Shown one piece after another: positions 7,188 through 15,459 of a stretch of 64,000 nt of DNA; the first letter of the stretch is position 1, and every line of letters starts with the position of its first letter. Source of the stretch: Actinomycetota bacterium (GTDB taxonomy: Bacteria; Actinomycetota; Geothermincolia; Fen-727; Anoxymicrobiaceae); contig JAHJCO010000009.1 of assembly GCA_018831265.1 (NCBI GenBank), forward strand, positions 32,986 to 96,985. Reading direction: 5' to 3'. Under the pieces are notes generated by a model. It had not been told where the DNA came from and searched no databases. It was given only the letters and a program-made list of their open reading frames with translations. The position numbers and the translations under genes are program-made.

Positions 7188-9740
7188 TCACAGACCGTGC
7201 TCCGTCCTCTCTATTATCTCGTCCTGTACGTCGGCGCCCAGGTCCGTGAACAGGGCGCTGAACCCCCCGACCTTGACGACAAGGTCCGGGTAGTCCTCAG
7301 GGTGCTTCTTCGCGTCGCGCAGCGTGTCGGCGTCGGCCATCGTCACCTGGAGTTGCGGCCCGCCCTTCTCGAAGTATGCGAGCATCATGTCGGCGAGCTT
7401 ACGCTTCGATTCGTCCGCGGCGAACGCCGAGGGATGGAACTTGATGTTCACCGCGGATCCCGTCGAGAGCCCCGTAGTGTCGATCTTCGCAATCGAGTTC
7501 AGCACGGCGGTGGGGCCGTTCCTCTCTCTCCCGTTCGCAGGCGAGAGGCTGTTGCAGATGGGCGTCCCGGCCAGCCGGCCGTCGGGGGTCGCCCCGAGGA
7601 CCTGGCCGAAGATGATATGGAGCGCGAGCGAGAGATACACGGGAGTCATCTGCCCCCCGCGGATGTTCTTTCGCGGAAGTATCCTCTCGAACGCCATGTC
7701 CATGACGCGACGGGCTATGAGGTCGGCCTCGTCGTCGTCGTTGCCGAACTTGGGTGCCCGGTTGACCAGCCTCTGTCGCAGCCTCTCGTTGCCCCGGAAG
7801 TTCGTGTCCATGGCAGTGATGAGGTCCGGCAGGGAGATCCAGCCTTCCTCGTACACCGCTTTTCTGATTGCGGCCATCGAATCCGCCACGTTCGCGAGGC
7901 CGGTGAGCTCGATGGCGCTGACGTCGTAGAGCGCCCCGCCCGCGGTTATGTCCCGCCCGCCGGCCAGGCATCCGTCGATTGTCATGGAGATAAAGGGCGT
8001 CGGCCGTCTCAGGTACTCGGTGTCGACCACCCCTATCCCCCGGACTATCTCGTCGAGGGCGTGGTCCAGCTGCCTCCCGAACGATTCCATGAGCTCTTCG
8101 AAATCGCCCGGCAGGCGGAAGTCGCCCTCGACGAGGCCGCCGCCTCCGCTCACGAACCGGGACATGGGGAGTCCCATGGAGCCGTTCCTGAGGGCCATGT
8201 CGAGGAGCGCCGCGAGGTTCACCTGGCCGCAGCCCGTGTTGCCGCCCGTGCGCGAGGCGGACACGTGCTCGACGCAGCCGATTATTGCGAAATCCCTGGC
8301 GTGCTCCTCGCTCACCCCGATCCGCCGGAGCGATTTCGATATCACCTCGTCGTTGTAGACCGCGAGGCTGACCCCGTCTGATATCGCCCTGACCACCCTG
8401 TCGATGAGCTGGGGCGGGCTGCCGGGGTGGATCCGGACGCACAGATCCATGACCGGCCGGACGGCGTCCAGGGCGTCGATGCACAGCATGCTGACCTCGG
8501 TGGTGACGTCCTCCCCGCGCTCGTCCGTGCCCCCGATTGTGACGGCCTGGTAGCCGGGGAATCTGTACGAGGACGACTCCTGGAGCGAAGGCCCGAGATA
8601 GAGCGTGCACGTCCAGATCTTGAGGAACAGCTCCTCCAGATACCCGCGGGCCTCCTCGGGGGTGATCCGGCCCGCGGCGAGGTCCTTCTCGTAGAACGGC
8701 GTGAGCATCCGGTCCAGCCGGCCCACGGATATCGTGCTCATAGGGTGATAGAGCTCCAGGATCAGCATCGAGAGCCAGACCGACTGCACCGCCTGGCGGA
8801 AGTCCCCGGGCGCACCCCGCGCGAGCTGTCGCAGGCTCCCCGCCATCTTGAGGAGCTCGGCTTTCCTCGAACCGTCCGGCGTTGCGGATGCCATCTCCTC
8901 CGCGTGCGAGGCGAGCCGGAGCGCATAGCCCTGCGCGGCCCGGCAGCAGATACCCACAGCCTCGTAGAACCGGAGCTTCTCTTCCCGGTCCGCGTCCTCA
9001 GGGTCTATCCTCGAGGCGAGCTCTTCCGCCTCGGCGGCGATGCCGGAGTATCCCTTCCGGATTATTCGGTCATGCCCAAGGATCAGGTGGCCCTGGTACC
9101 CGAGGATCGCGTAGGCCCCGTTCAGGGGTATCCCGACGTACTCGGGGTTCCTGCGAACGGTAAGAGCAAGGCGGGGCGACCTGAGTACCGGGAGCAGCCA
9201 CCGGGCGGCGTTCTTCCTCAGGCCCTCGAGGCCGAGCCCCCGTGCCAGGTCCCGGACCTCTCGCGGACGGGGCAGCCGCGGCTCCTTGAGCAGTCCCTCT
9301 TTCTTGAGCGAACGGTAGATGTCGGCGAGCGCCGAGCGCTTCCGGTACTTTTTCAGAAGTCGCCTGATCTCGCGGACGTCGTTGCGGTCCAGCACGACGC
9401 CGTCCGTCCTCCTCTTTCCCAGCGCGCCCAGCTCTGTCGCGAGGATGTGGTTTATGTCACCGCGCTCTATGAACCAGGGGAGCCCCAGCAGGTGCCTGGT
9501 CTTGTTCCCGGCGATCAGCTCGTCATCGCGGATGACCAGATCAACGTTGGCCAGCAGGTGCTGGAGCGCCAGGGCGTTCCTGATGGCCGGCGGAGCGTCG
9601 CCTGCGAGCTCCTCACCCTCGTACCAGAGCCCGGCACGCTCGACACCTATTCGAAGAGGGGCATCGAGTATCGCCTGCCGCATCCTCGAGTTCCTCTCGA
9701 GGGGCCGCACCTTTGATGATTCATCGAGTCTGACCGGCAT
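7188..9740 (-). CDS. Glycyl radical enzyme, PFL-like family (second copy)
   Basis: An 850-residue protein, start ATG 9740 behind GGGGAGAGA. The thiyl Cys lies in FAIIGCVEHVSASR (Cys489, Glu491) and the glycyl radical site in KVGGFSALFTDL (Gly826). It carries the usual GRE family stretches: an N-terminal substrate-barrel part, a VTIGGTDERGEDVT segment before the active site and a TPDGRLAGTPICNSLSP-like loop. It differs from the neighbouring copy throughout, so the pair is not a recent duplication. It may be a second activity in the same pathway or the larger subunit of a hetero-oligomer, though no small subunits as in benzylsuccinate synthase are seen. It is the first gene of the cluster and has the only convincing promoter. 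No activase gene is nearby. Confidence 0.92.
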   Translation of the reverse strand: MPVRLDESSKVRPLERNSRMRQAILDAPLRIGVERAGLWYEGEELAGDAPPAIRNALALQHLLANVDLVIRDDELIAGNKTRHLLGLPWFIERGDINHILATELGALGKRRTDGVVLDRNDVREIRRLLKKYRKRSALADIYRSLKKEGLLKEPRLPRPREVRDLARGLGLEGLRKNAARWLLPVLRSPRLALTVRRNPEYVGIPLNGAYAILGYQGHLILGHDRIIRKGYSGIAAEAEELASRIDPEDADREEKLRFYEAVGICCRAAQGYALRLASHAEEMASATPDGSRKAELLKMAGSLRQLARGAPGDFRQAVQSVWLSMLILELYHPMSTISVGRLDRMLTPFYEKDLAAGRITPEEARGYLEELFLKIWTCTLYLGPSLQESSSYRFPGYQAVTIGGTDERGEDVTTEVSMLCIDALDAVRPVMDLCVRIHPGSPPQLIDRVVRAISDGVSLAVYNDEVISKSLRRIGVSEEHARDFAIIGCVEHVSASRTGGNTGCGQVNLAALLDMALRNGSMGLPMSRFVSGGGGLVEGDFRLPGDFEELMESFGRQLDHALDEIVRGIGVVDTEYLRRPTPFISMTIDGCLAGGRDITAGGALYDVSAIELTGLANVADSMAAIRKAVYEEGWISLPDLITAMDTNFRGNERLRQRLVNRAPKFGNDDDEADLIARRVMDMAFERILPRKNIRGGQMTPVYLSLALHIIFGQVLGATPDGRLAGTPICNSLSPANGRERNGPTAVLNSIAKIDTTGLSTGSAVNIKFHPSAFAADESKRKLADMMLAYFEKGGPQLQVTMADADTLRDAKKHPEDYPDLVVKVGGFSALFTDLGADVQDEIIERTEHGL

Positions 9741-9802
9741 CGTCTCTCTCCCCTCGCTTGCCGCTCCTGTAGGAGTACCTGACCGCACCAATATTCATCA
9801 GA

Positions 9803-9843
9803 TGGTCAGACCAATTATAGGAGCGCCTCCGCCACCGTGTCAA
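9803..9843 (-). promoter_or_regulatory. Sigma70-type promoter with FadR-type operator for the GRE cluster
   Basis: Reading the minus strand: -35 TTGACA (9843-9838), an 18-nt spacer, -10 TATAAT (9819-9814), both perfect matches to consensus. The palindrome TGGTCTGACCA (9813-9803) follows directly. It fits the TGGTNNNACCA pattern of FadR-subfamily GntR operators and would cover the transcription start, so binding should block transcription. The regulator is encoded two genes away. The leader to ATG 9740 would be about 65 nt. Confidence 0.65.
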
Positions 9844-10117
9844 GCGCCCGGCGGATGAGTGTCTCACCGTCTTTTAAGAGAGGAAGATCGCCCCCATAGC
9901 GGGCAGAAAGGGACGATGGGACCTCCACCGGGCTGTCTCCGCTGCGGCCTGTGCGGCGATGAGGTCTCTTCGGCAGGCCTGGGTTCCGCAGGCGCTCGGT
10001 GTGGGGAGCCCGGTCGGTCATACACCTACACGCGAATGCCGGACTATTACGGATAGTGAAGCGGCCCTCCCTGAGCCGAAAATAGTAAGGATCGTCGGAT
10101 TCCAAGGGAGGGCGAAG
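9844..10117. other. Intergenic region between divergent GRE cluster and secreted-protein gene
   Basis: Divergent spacer of about 270 nt beyond the GRE promoter. Short reading frames here have no ribosome site of note and look spurious. I see no hairpin or repeat family member. The promoter of the following gene must lie here, but I could not pick out a convincing -35/-10 pair. The ribosome site AAGGGAGGGCGAAG ends the region. Confidence 0.4.
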
Positions 10118-13100
10118 ATGAAGAGGGCAACTCAGGTCATTGCCATTGCCTGTGTCCTGTCGCTCGTACTGATTCTAGCCGCCGCCGGTCGGCCGGCCAT
10201 GGCAGAGCCGATCTCATGGACCACAACGGGTCCCGTCGGGTACTGGACTGTATACGCGATGCTCCGAGTCGGCGCGACCCTGTATGCGGCGGGTTCCGGC
10301 GGCCACGTGTACTCGAGGACGGGCTCGGGCGCCTGGGTCGACACCGGGTTCACCGCCTCGAGCACACCCGATGGCGAGAAGATCTACGCGCTCGAGTGGG
10401 ACGGGGTGAACACGCTGTACTGCGGCAACGGCAACGGGCATGTCTTCTCGAGGACCGGGTCCGGGCCCTGGGTCGACACGAGTTTCACGGGAGGCACCGT
10501 CCGGGCTCTCGCCTGGAACGGGACCACGCTCTACTCGGGCGACGAGAGCGGGAACGTCTACTCCTGGACCCCGGGTGGCTCCTGGACCTGGTTCGGGTCC
10601 GCTGGTTCCGACGTGTCGAGCCTCGTCTGGGACGGCGACGACACCCTCTATGCCGGGAGCAGTCTCTTCAACGGCAGGGTCTCGGCCAGTGTCGCCGGTG
10701 GCCCGTTCGGCGACTATGGGGACCCGACGGGGAATGGTTATATCAACGTCCTCGCCTGGGACGGCACAGACACCCTGTACGCCGGGTGCGGCTACGGCCA
10801 CGTCGCGGCGAGGCCCGACGGGGACGCCTGGACCGACCTCGGCCCCACGGGCGGCACTTACACCTACAGCCTGGAGATCAGCGGAACGACCATCTATGCC
10901 GGTGACTTCGACGGGCACGTGTACTCAAAGACCGGCTCCGACCCCTGGGTCGACCTCGGCAACACGGCGGGCACCAACAACTACGTGTGGGCCGTCGTGT
11001 ACGACGGTGTGGACACGCTCTACGCCGGGTGCGATGACGGTCACGTGTACGCCAAGACAGGAGGTGGCCCCTGGACCGACACGACCTGCAAGGGGACTCA
11101 GCGGATCGAGAGCCTCACCTGGGGCGGTCCGAACACGCTCTTCGCCGGGTGTAACGACGGCCACGTGTACTCCAGGACCGGGACGGGACCATGGACCGAC
11201 TTCGGCTACGTCGATGTCACCGCCGTCACCGCGCTGGCCTGGGATGGGGTGAACACGCTCTACGCGGGCACCGGGGGTGTCTACGCGAGGACGGGCGGCG
11301 GCCCGTGGACCAACACGGGTTTGCCCGGGGGAACATCGGTGGTCGGGCTCGCATGGGACGGCGCGGACACCCTGTACGCCGCATGTGGCAACGGCAACGT
11401 CTACTCCAGGACCGGGGGTAGCCCGTGGGCGAGCACCAGTCTCAATGCGGGCAATCCCCTCTACGCCCTTGTCTGGGACGGCGCGGACACCCTGTACGCC
11501 TCGGATGCCAACGGGTACGTCTACTCGAAGACGGGGAGCTCCCCGTGGGCCAGCAAGGGATTCGTCGGGGCCGCCTACGCCTACAGCCTCGCCTTCAACG
11601 GCGCCTCGACCCTGTATGCCGGGTGCTCAAACGGGCACGTCTACTATAAGACGGGCACGGGCGCCTGGACCGATGCCGGGGATACCGCGGGCACGGACGT
11701 ATTCGGCCTGGCGTGCATCCAGGGAACCGTATACGCGGGATGCTACGACGGTCACGTGTACGCGAAGGTAGGTCCGTACCCCTGGACCGATACAGGCGAC
11801 ACCGGGGATCTCGCCGTCTTCTGCCTCGCCTACAACGGGACCGACACCCTGGCCTCAGGGGGCTTCATCGGGGTGAACACAGGCGAGCCCACTGCGGCCG
11901 TGACCCATTTCATCACGGCCTCGGCCGGGGCGAACGGCGCCATAGATCCCGCGGGGACAGTTGTTGTCAACGACGGTGAGGACCAGGCGTTCACCATCAC
12001 GCCGGCTGCCAACCACCACATCGAAACGGTCACCGTTGATGGGGCGTCCGTCACGCCGACCTCGAACTACACCTTCAACAACGTGTCGGCCGACCACACG
12101 ATCAACGCGACCTTCGCCGCCGACGCATCGCAGAACGCCACGTGGTATCTCGCCGAGGGCTCAACCGCCTGGGGGTACTCCTGTTACATCTCGATACAGA
12201 ACCCGAACACGACGGCGGCTGACTGCGAGATAACCTACATGACGAGCGGCGGGCCGGTCTCCGGTGGTACGGTGACCCTGCCCCCGAGCAGCCAGGCCAC
12301 CGTGTTTCCGGCGGACGTGGTAGGGGCGATCGACTTCTCGACCCGCGTCGTCTGCCGGGAGGGCATGCCCATCGCGGTGGACAGGACCATGACATGGACG
12401 GGGGAGGGGGCGCAGTCGGAGGAGGCGCACTCTGCCGTGGGCGTCCCTTCGCCGAACACCACCTGGTACCTCGCGGAAGGCTCCTCGGAGTGGGGATTCG
12501 AGTGCTGGCTCCTCATACAGAACCCGAACGCGCAGACCGCCAACTGCCAGGTCACCTACATGATCGAGGGCGCCGGTCCCCAGGTGTTCGACAAGCAGGT
12601 CGCGGGCAACTCGCGCGCCACCTTCGGCATGAAGGACGACATCGGCGCCAGGGACGCATCCATCAAGGTCACCTCCGACGTGCCGGTCATCCCGGAGCGC
12701 GCCATGTACCGAGACGCCCGCCGGGAAGGACACGACTCGATCGGTACCGTGGCCCCGGCTACCGACTACTTCCTCGCGGAGGGCACCACCGCCTGGGGGT
12801 TCACGGACTACGTGCTTGTGCAGAACCCGAACGACACGGAGGTCGAGGTCACGACCACCTACATGACACCCTCGGGCCCCGTCACACCACCCGCCTTCAC
12901 CATGCCGGCCAACTCACGCAAGACGGTGAGGGTCAACGACGTAGGCGAGGTCTCGAACACGGACCTGTCCACCTGGGTGCACGGCTCGGGGCCCATCATC
13001 GCCGAGCGGGCGATGTACTGGAAGGGCGGGCCGGATGCGGGAGAGGCCTGCCATGACTCGATAGGGATGGCCCAGGCGCACATGACCTTCTTCCTTCCGG

Positions 13101-13399
13101 ACGGGCAGACCACGGACGGCAGGGAGACCTGGACCCTCGTGCAGAACCCGAACGACTCGACGATCACCGCTGAGATAACCTACATGACGCCGGACGGCCA
13201 GGGCAACGTCACGAAGTCGGAGACGATACCGGCAAACTCCAGGCGCACATTCAACATGCTCGAGCACTCGGGGGTCGAAGGGCGTGCAGCCATTATGGTC
13301 ACCTCCAAGACGGCGGGCAAGCCCATAATGTGCGAGCGCGCCATGTACTGGAACAATCGCGGGGCGGGCACCGACACCATCGGCGGCTTCTCTGAATAA
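10118..13399 (+). CDS. Secreted propeller-repeat protein with four C-terminal WYLAEG modules
   Basis: A 1093-residue protein; ATG 10118 follows AAGGGAGGG and begins a clear signal peptide (MKRATQVIAIACVLSLVLIL, cleavage after AMA). Residues ~35-590 are a run of ~40-residue units of the form W-DG-DTLYAGC--GHVY-KTG--PW-D, likely one or two beta-propellers. Next is a bacterial repeat (HFITASAGANGAIDPAGTVV, ~590-665) of the type seen in surface proteins. The last ~425 residues are four ~105-residue modules beginning TWYLAEGSTAWGY, TWYLAEGSSEWGF, DYFLAEGTTAWGF and FFLPDGQTTDGRE, each carrying QNPN and ending ER-MY...SIG. It ends DTIGGFSE with no LPXTG or anchor. Probably extracellular or surface-associated; binding function unknown. 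The modules resemble repeats common in uncultured Actinomycetota proteins. Confidence 0.85.
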   Translation: MKRATQVIAIACVLSLVLILAAAGRPAMAEPISWTTTGPVGYWTVYAMLRVGATLYAAGSGGHVYSRTGSGAWVDTGFTASSTPDGEKIYALEWDGVNTLYCGNGNGHVFSRTGSGPWVDTSFTGGTVRALAWNGTTLYSGDESGNVYSWTPGGSWTWFGSAGSDVSSLVWDGDDTLYAGSSLFNGRVSASVAGGPFGDYGDPTGNGYINVLAWDGTDTLYAGCGYGHVAARPDGDAWTDLGPTGGTYTYSLEISGTTIYAGDFDGHVYSKTGSDPWVDLGNTAGTNNYVWAVVYDGVDTLYAGCDDGHVYAKTGGGPWTDTTCKGTQRIESLTWGGPNTLFAGCNDGHVYSRTGTGPWTDFGYVDVTAVTALAWDGVNTLYAGTGGVYARTGGGPWTNTGLPGGTSVVGLAWDGADTLYAACGNGNVYSRTGGSPWASTSLNAGNPLYALVWDGADTLYASDANGYVYSKTGSSPWASKGFVGAAYAYSLAFNGASTLYAGCSNGHVYYKTGTGAWTDAGDTAGTDVFGLACIQGTVYAGCYDGHVYAKVGPYPWTDTGDTGDLAVFCLAYNGTDTLASGGFIGVNTGEPTAAVTHFITASAGANGAIDPAGTVVVNDGEDQAFTITPAANHHIETVTVDGASVTPTSNYTFNNVSADHTINATFAADASQNATWYLAEGSTAWGYSCYISIQNPNTTAADCEITYMTSGGPVSGGTVTLPPSSQATVFPADVVGAIDFSTRVVCREGMPIAVDRTMTWTGEGAQSEEAHSAVGVPSPNTTWYLAEGSSEWGFECWLLIQNPNAQTANCQVTYMIEGAGPQVFDKQVAGNSRATFGMKDDIGARDASIKVTSDVPVIPERAMYRDARREGHDSIGTVAPATDYFLAEGTTAWGFTDYVLVQNPNDTEVEVTTTYMTPSGPVTPPAFTMPANSRKTVRVNDVGEVSNTDLSTWVHGSGPIIAERAMYWKGGPDAGEACHDSIGMAQAHMTFFLPDGQTTDGRETWTLVQNPNDSTITAEITYMTPDGQGNVTKSETIPANSRRTFNMLEHSGVEGRAAIMVTSKTAGKPIMCERAMYWNNRGAGTDTIGGFSE

Positions 13400-13519
13400 A
13401 CACATCCTCAAACCCGGCGCAGCCGGTCGGCGCGCGGTATAATCGAGGCGTCGATGCGGCCGTACGATCACGCGGCAAGACGATTCCCTGAGTGTCGATG
13501 CGGACTGGGGGTGCGGGGA

Positions 13520-14254
13520 ATGAAGAGCGCGACTATCCTTGGGAGCCCTACCACCATTTCGGGCAGGACCATGGCGGTGCTCCTGTGTTCACAGCTGATG
13601 CTCGTGATGGCCTGCTACACCTCGATCGCGGCGCCGGCCGGGATCCTCGAGCAGGGCCACGGACGGCGTGACAGCGCCGATTCCCCACTCTCGACCTGGT
13701 ACCTGGCCGAAGGGTCGACGGCATGGGGATTCGAATGCTACATAACGATCGTTAACCCGAACGAGCACGACGTCGAGGTTCAGGCCACCTACATGCTCAG
13801 CGACGGCACGAACGTAGTGGAAGGCGGCGTGATGGCGCCGGAAAGCAGGTTCTGTCTGAATCCGGAGATGCTTATCGGTAACAGGGACTTCTCGACCCGG
13901 GTGGAAAGCCTCGACGGCTCGGCCATAGCCGTGGACCGGACCATGAGCTGGAAGGGACTGTCACCGACCATGGCGTACCACTCCTCGATAGGGGTGACGT
14001 CCCCCGCCATGGACTGGTACCTGCCCGAGGGCTCGTCGGCCTGGGGGTTCGAAACCTGGCTGCTCATCCAGAACCCGAACGGGGCCCCTGTGACCTGCGA
14101 GGTGACCTACATGATAGAGGGAGCGGGGCCGGAAGTGGTGCAGCACGAGGTGCCGGGGAACGCCCGCGCCACCTGTCCCATAATGGTCGAACGCGCCATG
14201 TACTGGAACAACAGGTTGGCGGGCACGGATACTATCGGAGGGTATGCCGACTAG
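13520..14254 (+). CDS. Shortened secreted WYLAEG-module protein (internal deletion)
   Basis: A 244-residue product, ATG 13520 behind GGGGTGCGGGGA, with a hydrophobic N-terminal signal (MAVLLCSQLMLVMA). It has a full first module (TWYLAEGSTAWGFECY to DRTMSWKG) and the first half of a second (DWYLPEGSSAWGFETW to VPGNARATC). It then jumps directly to PIMVERAMYWNNRLAGTDTIGG, which in the paralogues is the end of module four. About 250 residues present in the relatives at 10118 and 24711 are missing, in frame. Recombination between modules is the simplest cause. It may still be secreted; whether it is functional is unknown. It lacks any N-terminal effector domain. Confidence 0.75.
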   Translation: MKSATILGSPTTISGRTMAVLLCSQLMLVMACYTSIAAPAGILEQGHGRRDSADSPLSTWYLAEGSTAWGFECYITIVNPNEHDVEVQATYMLSDGTNVVEGGVMAPESRFCLNPEMLIGNRDFSTRVESLDGSAIAVDRTMSWKGLSPTMAYHSSIGVTSPAMDWYLPEGSSAWGFETWLLIQNPNGAPVTCEVTYMIEGAGPEVVQHEVPGNARATCPIMVERAMYWNNRLAGTDTIGGYAD

Positions 14255-14282
14255 GCCGTAATGAAACGCATTTTTTTCGCAT

Positions 14283-14324
14283 GACGCAACGGTCCGGAGG
14301 GGTCAGGCACCTCCGTCGCGTTGT
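14283..14324. repeat. Dispersed hairpin, GGTCAGGCA core (copy a)
   Basis: Arms GGAGG/CCTCC immediately flank the 9-nt core GGTCAGGCA (14301-14309), and outer pairing continues imperfectly through CAACG/CGTTG. It lies just after the shortened secreted-protein gene and could also act as a terminator. One of at least five good copies in the window sharing the core. Confidence 0.6.
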
Positions 14325-14353
14325 ACGGCCAAGCCGTAATAGACTTGTCTAAC

Positions 14354-14486
14354 TGCACTTTTACGTTGACATCGACAGCCGAAAAAGCCCGGTTTCAAGG
14401 GATTCTCGAAAATCAACTGTTCAAGATGAGCTTAAGCTTACGTGATTAGAACCATATTCGGTGCACTTTTACGTTGACATCGACAG
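14354..14486. mobile_element. Two 25-bp direct repeats, possible IS21-type end remnant
   Basis: An identical 25-nt sequence beginning TGCACTTTTACGTTGACAT occurs at 14354-14378 and again at 14462-14486, same orientation, 108 nt apart. Read in reverse it begins with TGTCGATG-type bases inside the first C. Multiple same-orientation repeats at an end, with outermost TGT/ACA, is a feature of IS21-family elements. No istA/istB gene and no opposite end are visible, so this would be a solo end. The assignment to IS21 is from memory of the family's end structure; the direct repeat itself is certain. Confidence 0.45.
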
Positions 14487-14503
14487 GTTTGATTAACGGC
14501 CGA

Positions 14504-15106
14504 TTATCTTGATGTCTCATTCCTTAGGATGATTGATGTCGCTCCCCAATCATCCTTTGTAATCAACACATTCCTTGACTTCTTCCCACCATCATCTATA
14601 AACAGGAAACCTTCTGCTTCCTCGGACAAATCATTGAAGCCCTTTATGCCTGATAACTTGTCCTTGTACCACGCCAAGACCTTGTCGACATCATCATCTG
14701 TTTCCAAGCCGACAGACTTATAATGCTCGCTATCGTTGTCGCTCCCTTCTTCGTATCCTAAGCTTACCTTCGCGTTGGGATATATGGGGAGCCCGATTTG
14801 TTCCTCGGTGGGCATCTCTTTTGAGGATTTGGTTTGAGTATCATCTGTGCCGCCCTTCACCGCGAAGAGTATCCCGGTGGTGATGCCGCCGAGCACTGCC
14901 ACCCCGATTACCACAATCAGGGCAATGCCTACACCGGACTTCCAGAAGCCCCCCGCCTTCTTCTTTTCTCCCTGTGGTTGCACGGGAGAAACCGCCATAG
15001 GTGGCGGAGCCTTGACGGCCGATTGGGTTGCACCAAGCTCTGCCCCGCAGTCCCCACAGAACTTCTTCCCTTCCTCGTTCTCAGCCCCGCAACTTGAACA
15101 GAACAA
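14504..15106 (-). CDS. Membrane protein with N-terminal zinc ribbon and YPxA/WY lipoprotein-type domain
   Basis: A 200-residue protein starting at TTG 15106 behind GGGAGG. Residues 3-20 form a zinc ribbon (CSSCGAENEEGKKFCGDCG, two CxxC knuckles). A Pro-rich linker, then one transmembrane helix (~52-75), then an outside domain with GLPIYPNAKVSLG, a VLAWYKDKL segment and a C-terminal ITKDDWGATSI. The outside domain matches the secreted lipoprotein at 57489-57968 in order and key residues. Function unknown; zinc-ribbon/TM/extracellular designs are common in Actinomycetota and Firmicutes. It is more AT-rich than neighbours and lies in decayed mobile DNA. Confidence 0.75.
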   Translation of the reverse strand: MFCSSCGAENEEGKKFCGDCGAELGATQSAVKAPPPMAVSPVQPQGEKKKAGGFWKSGVGIALIVVIGVAVLGGITTGILFAVKGGTDDTQTKSSKEMPTEEQIGLPIYPNAKVSLGYEEGSDNDSEHYKSVGLETDDDVDKVLAWYKDKLSGIKGFNDLSEEAEGFLFIDDGGKKSRNVLITKDDWGATSIILRNETSR

Positions 15107-15211
15107 ACCTTTTACCTCCCGTTGTATCGCGTATCTTTACCCGATATCCTTCATATGCCGCCTCCAACGCTGGATTATACAACGATCTTGGCCGTGCCGA
15201 CACGCGGGCGT

Positions 15212-15379
15212 TCACAGATTCAGAAGGGGTCGACTCCATTCCCGTTCCGCCTCCTCCTTGTTTTCATAAGCCGTTATTTCCCAATATGTCACCTCCAAGG
15301 CCGATATCTTACAACGAATACGGCCTCTCCGGCACAATTGACCGTCGTTCGCCGCCACCTCAATGCCCGGCCTTGTCAT
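15212..15379 (-). CDS. Possible 55-residue small protein
   Basis: Within the 350-nt gap between the zinc-ribbon gene and the IS remnant, the minus strand has ATG 15379 preceded by GGAGGTGAG, giving MTRPGIEVAANDGQLC... ending in an acidic/basic tail (YENKEEAEREWSRP). The ribosome site is strong but closely spaced. Nothing matches a family I know. It could be chance. The rest of 15107-15459 shows no other feature. Confidence 0.25.
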   Translation of the reverse strand: MTRPGIEVAANDGQLCRRGRIRCKISALEVTYWEITAYENKEEAEREWSRPLLNL

Positions 15380-15459
15380 CTCACCTCCATGTAGCCTGAT
15401 TTCCCGTTGTCGGGGGACAGTTGTCCCGTGTTTTCGGCCCTGAATTGAGCCCTCGACTT

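Noticed and set aside
9815..10105. Short minus-strand reading frame between divergent genes
   Set aside because: No ribosome site, overlaps the GRE promoter, no recognisable domain.
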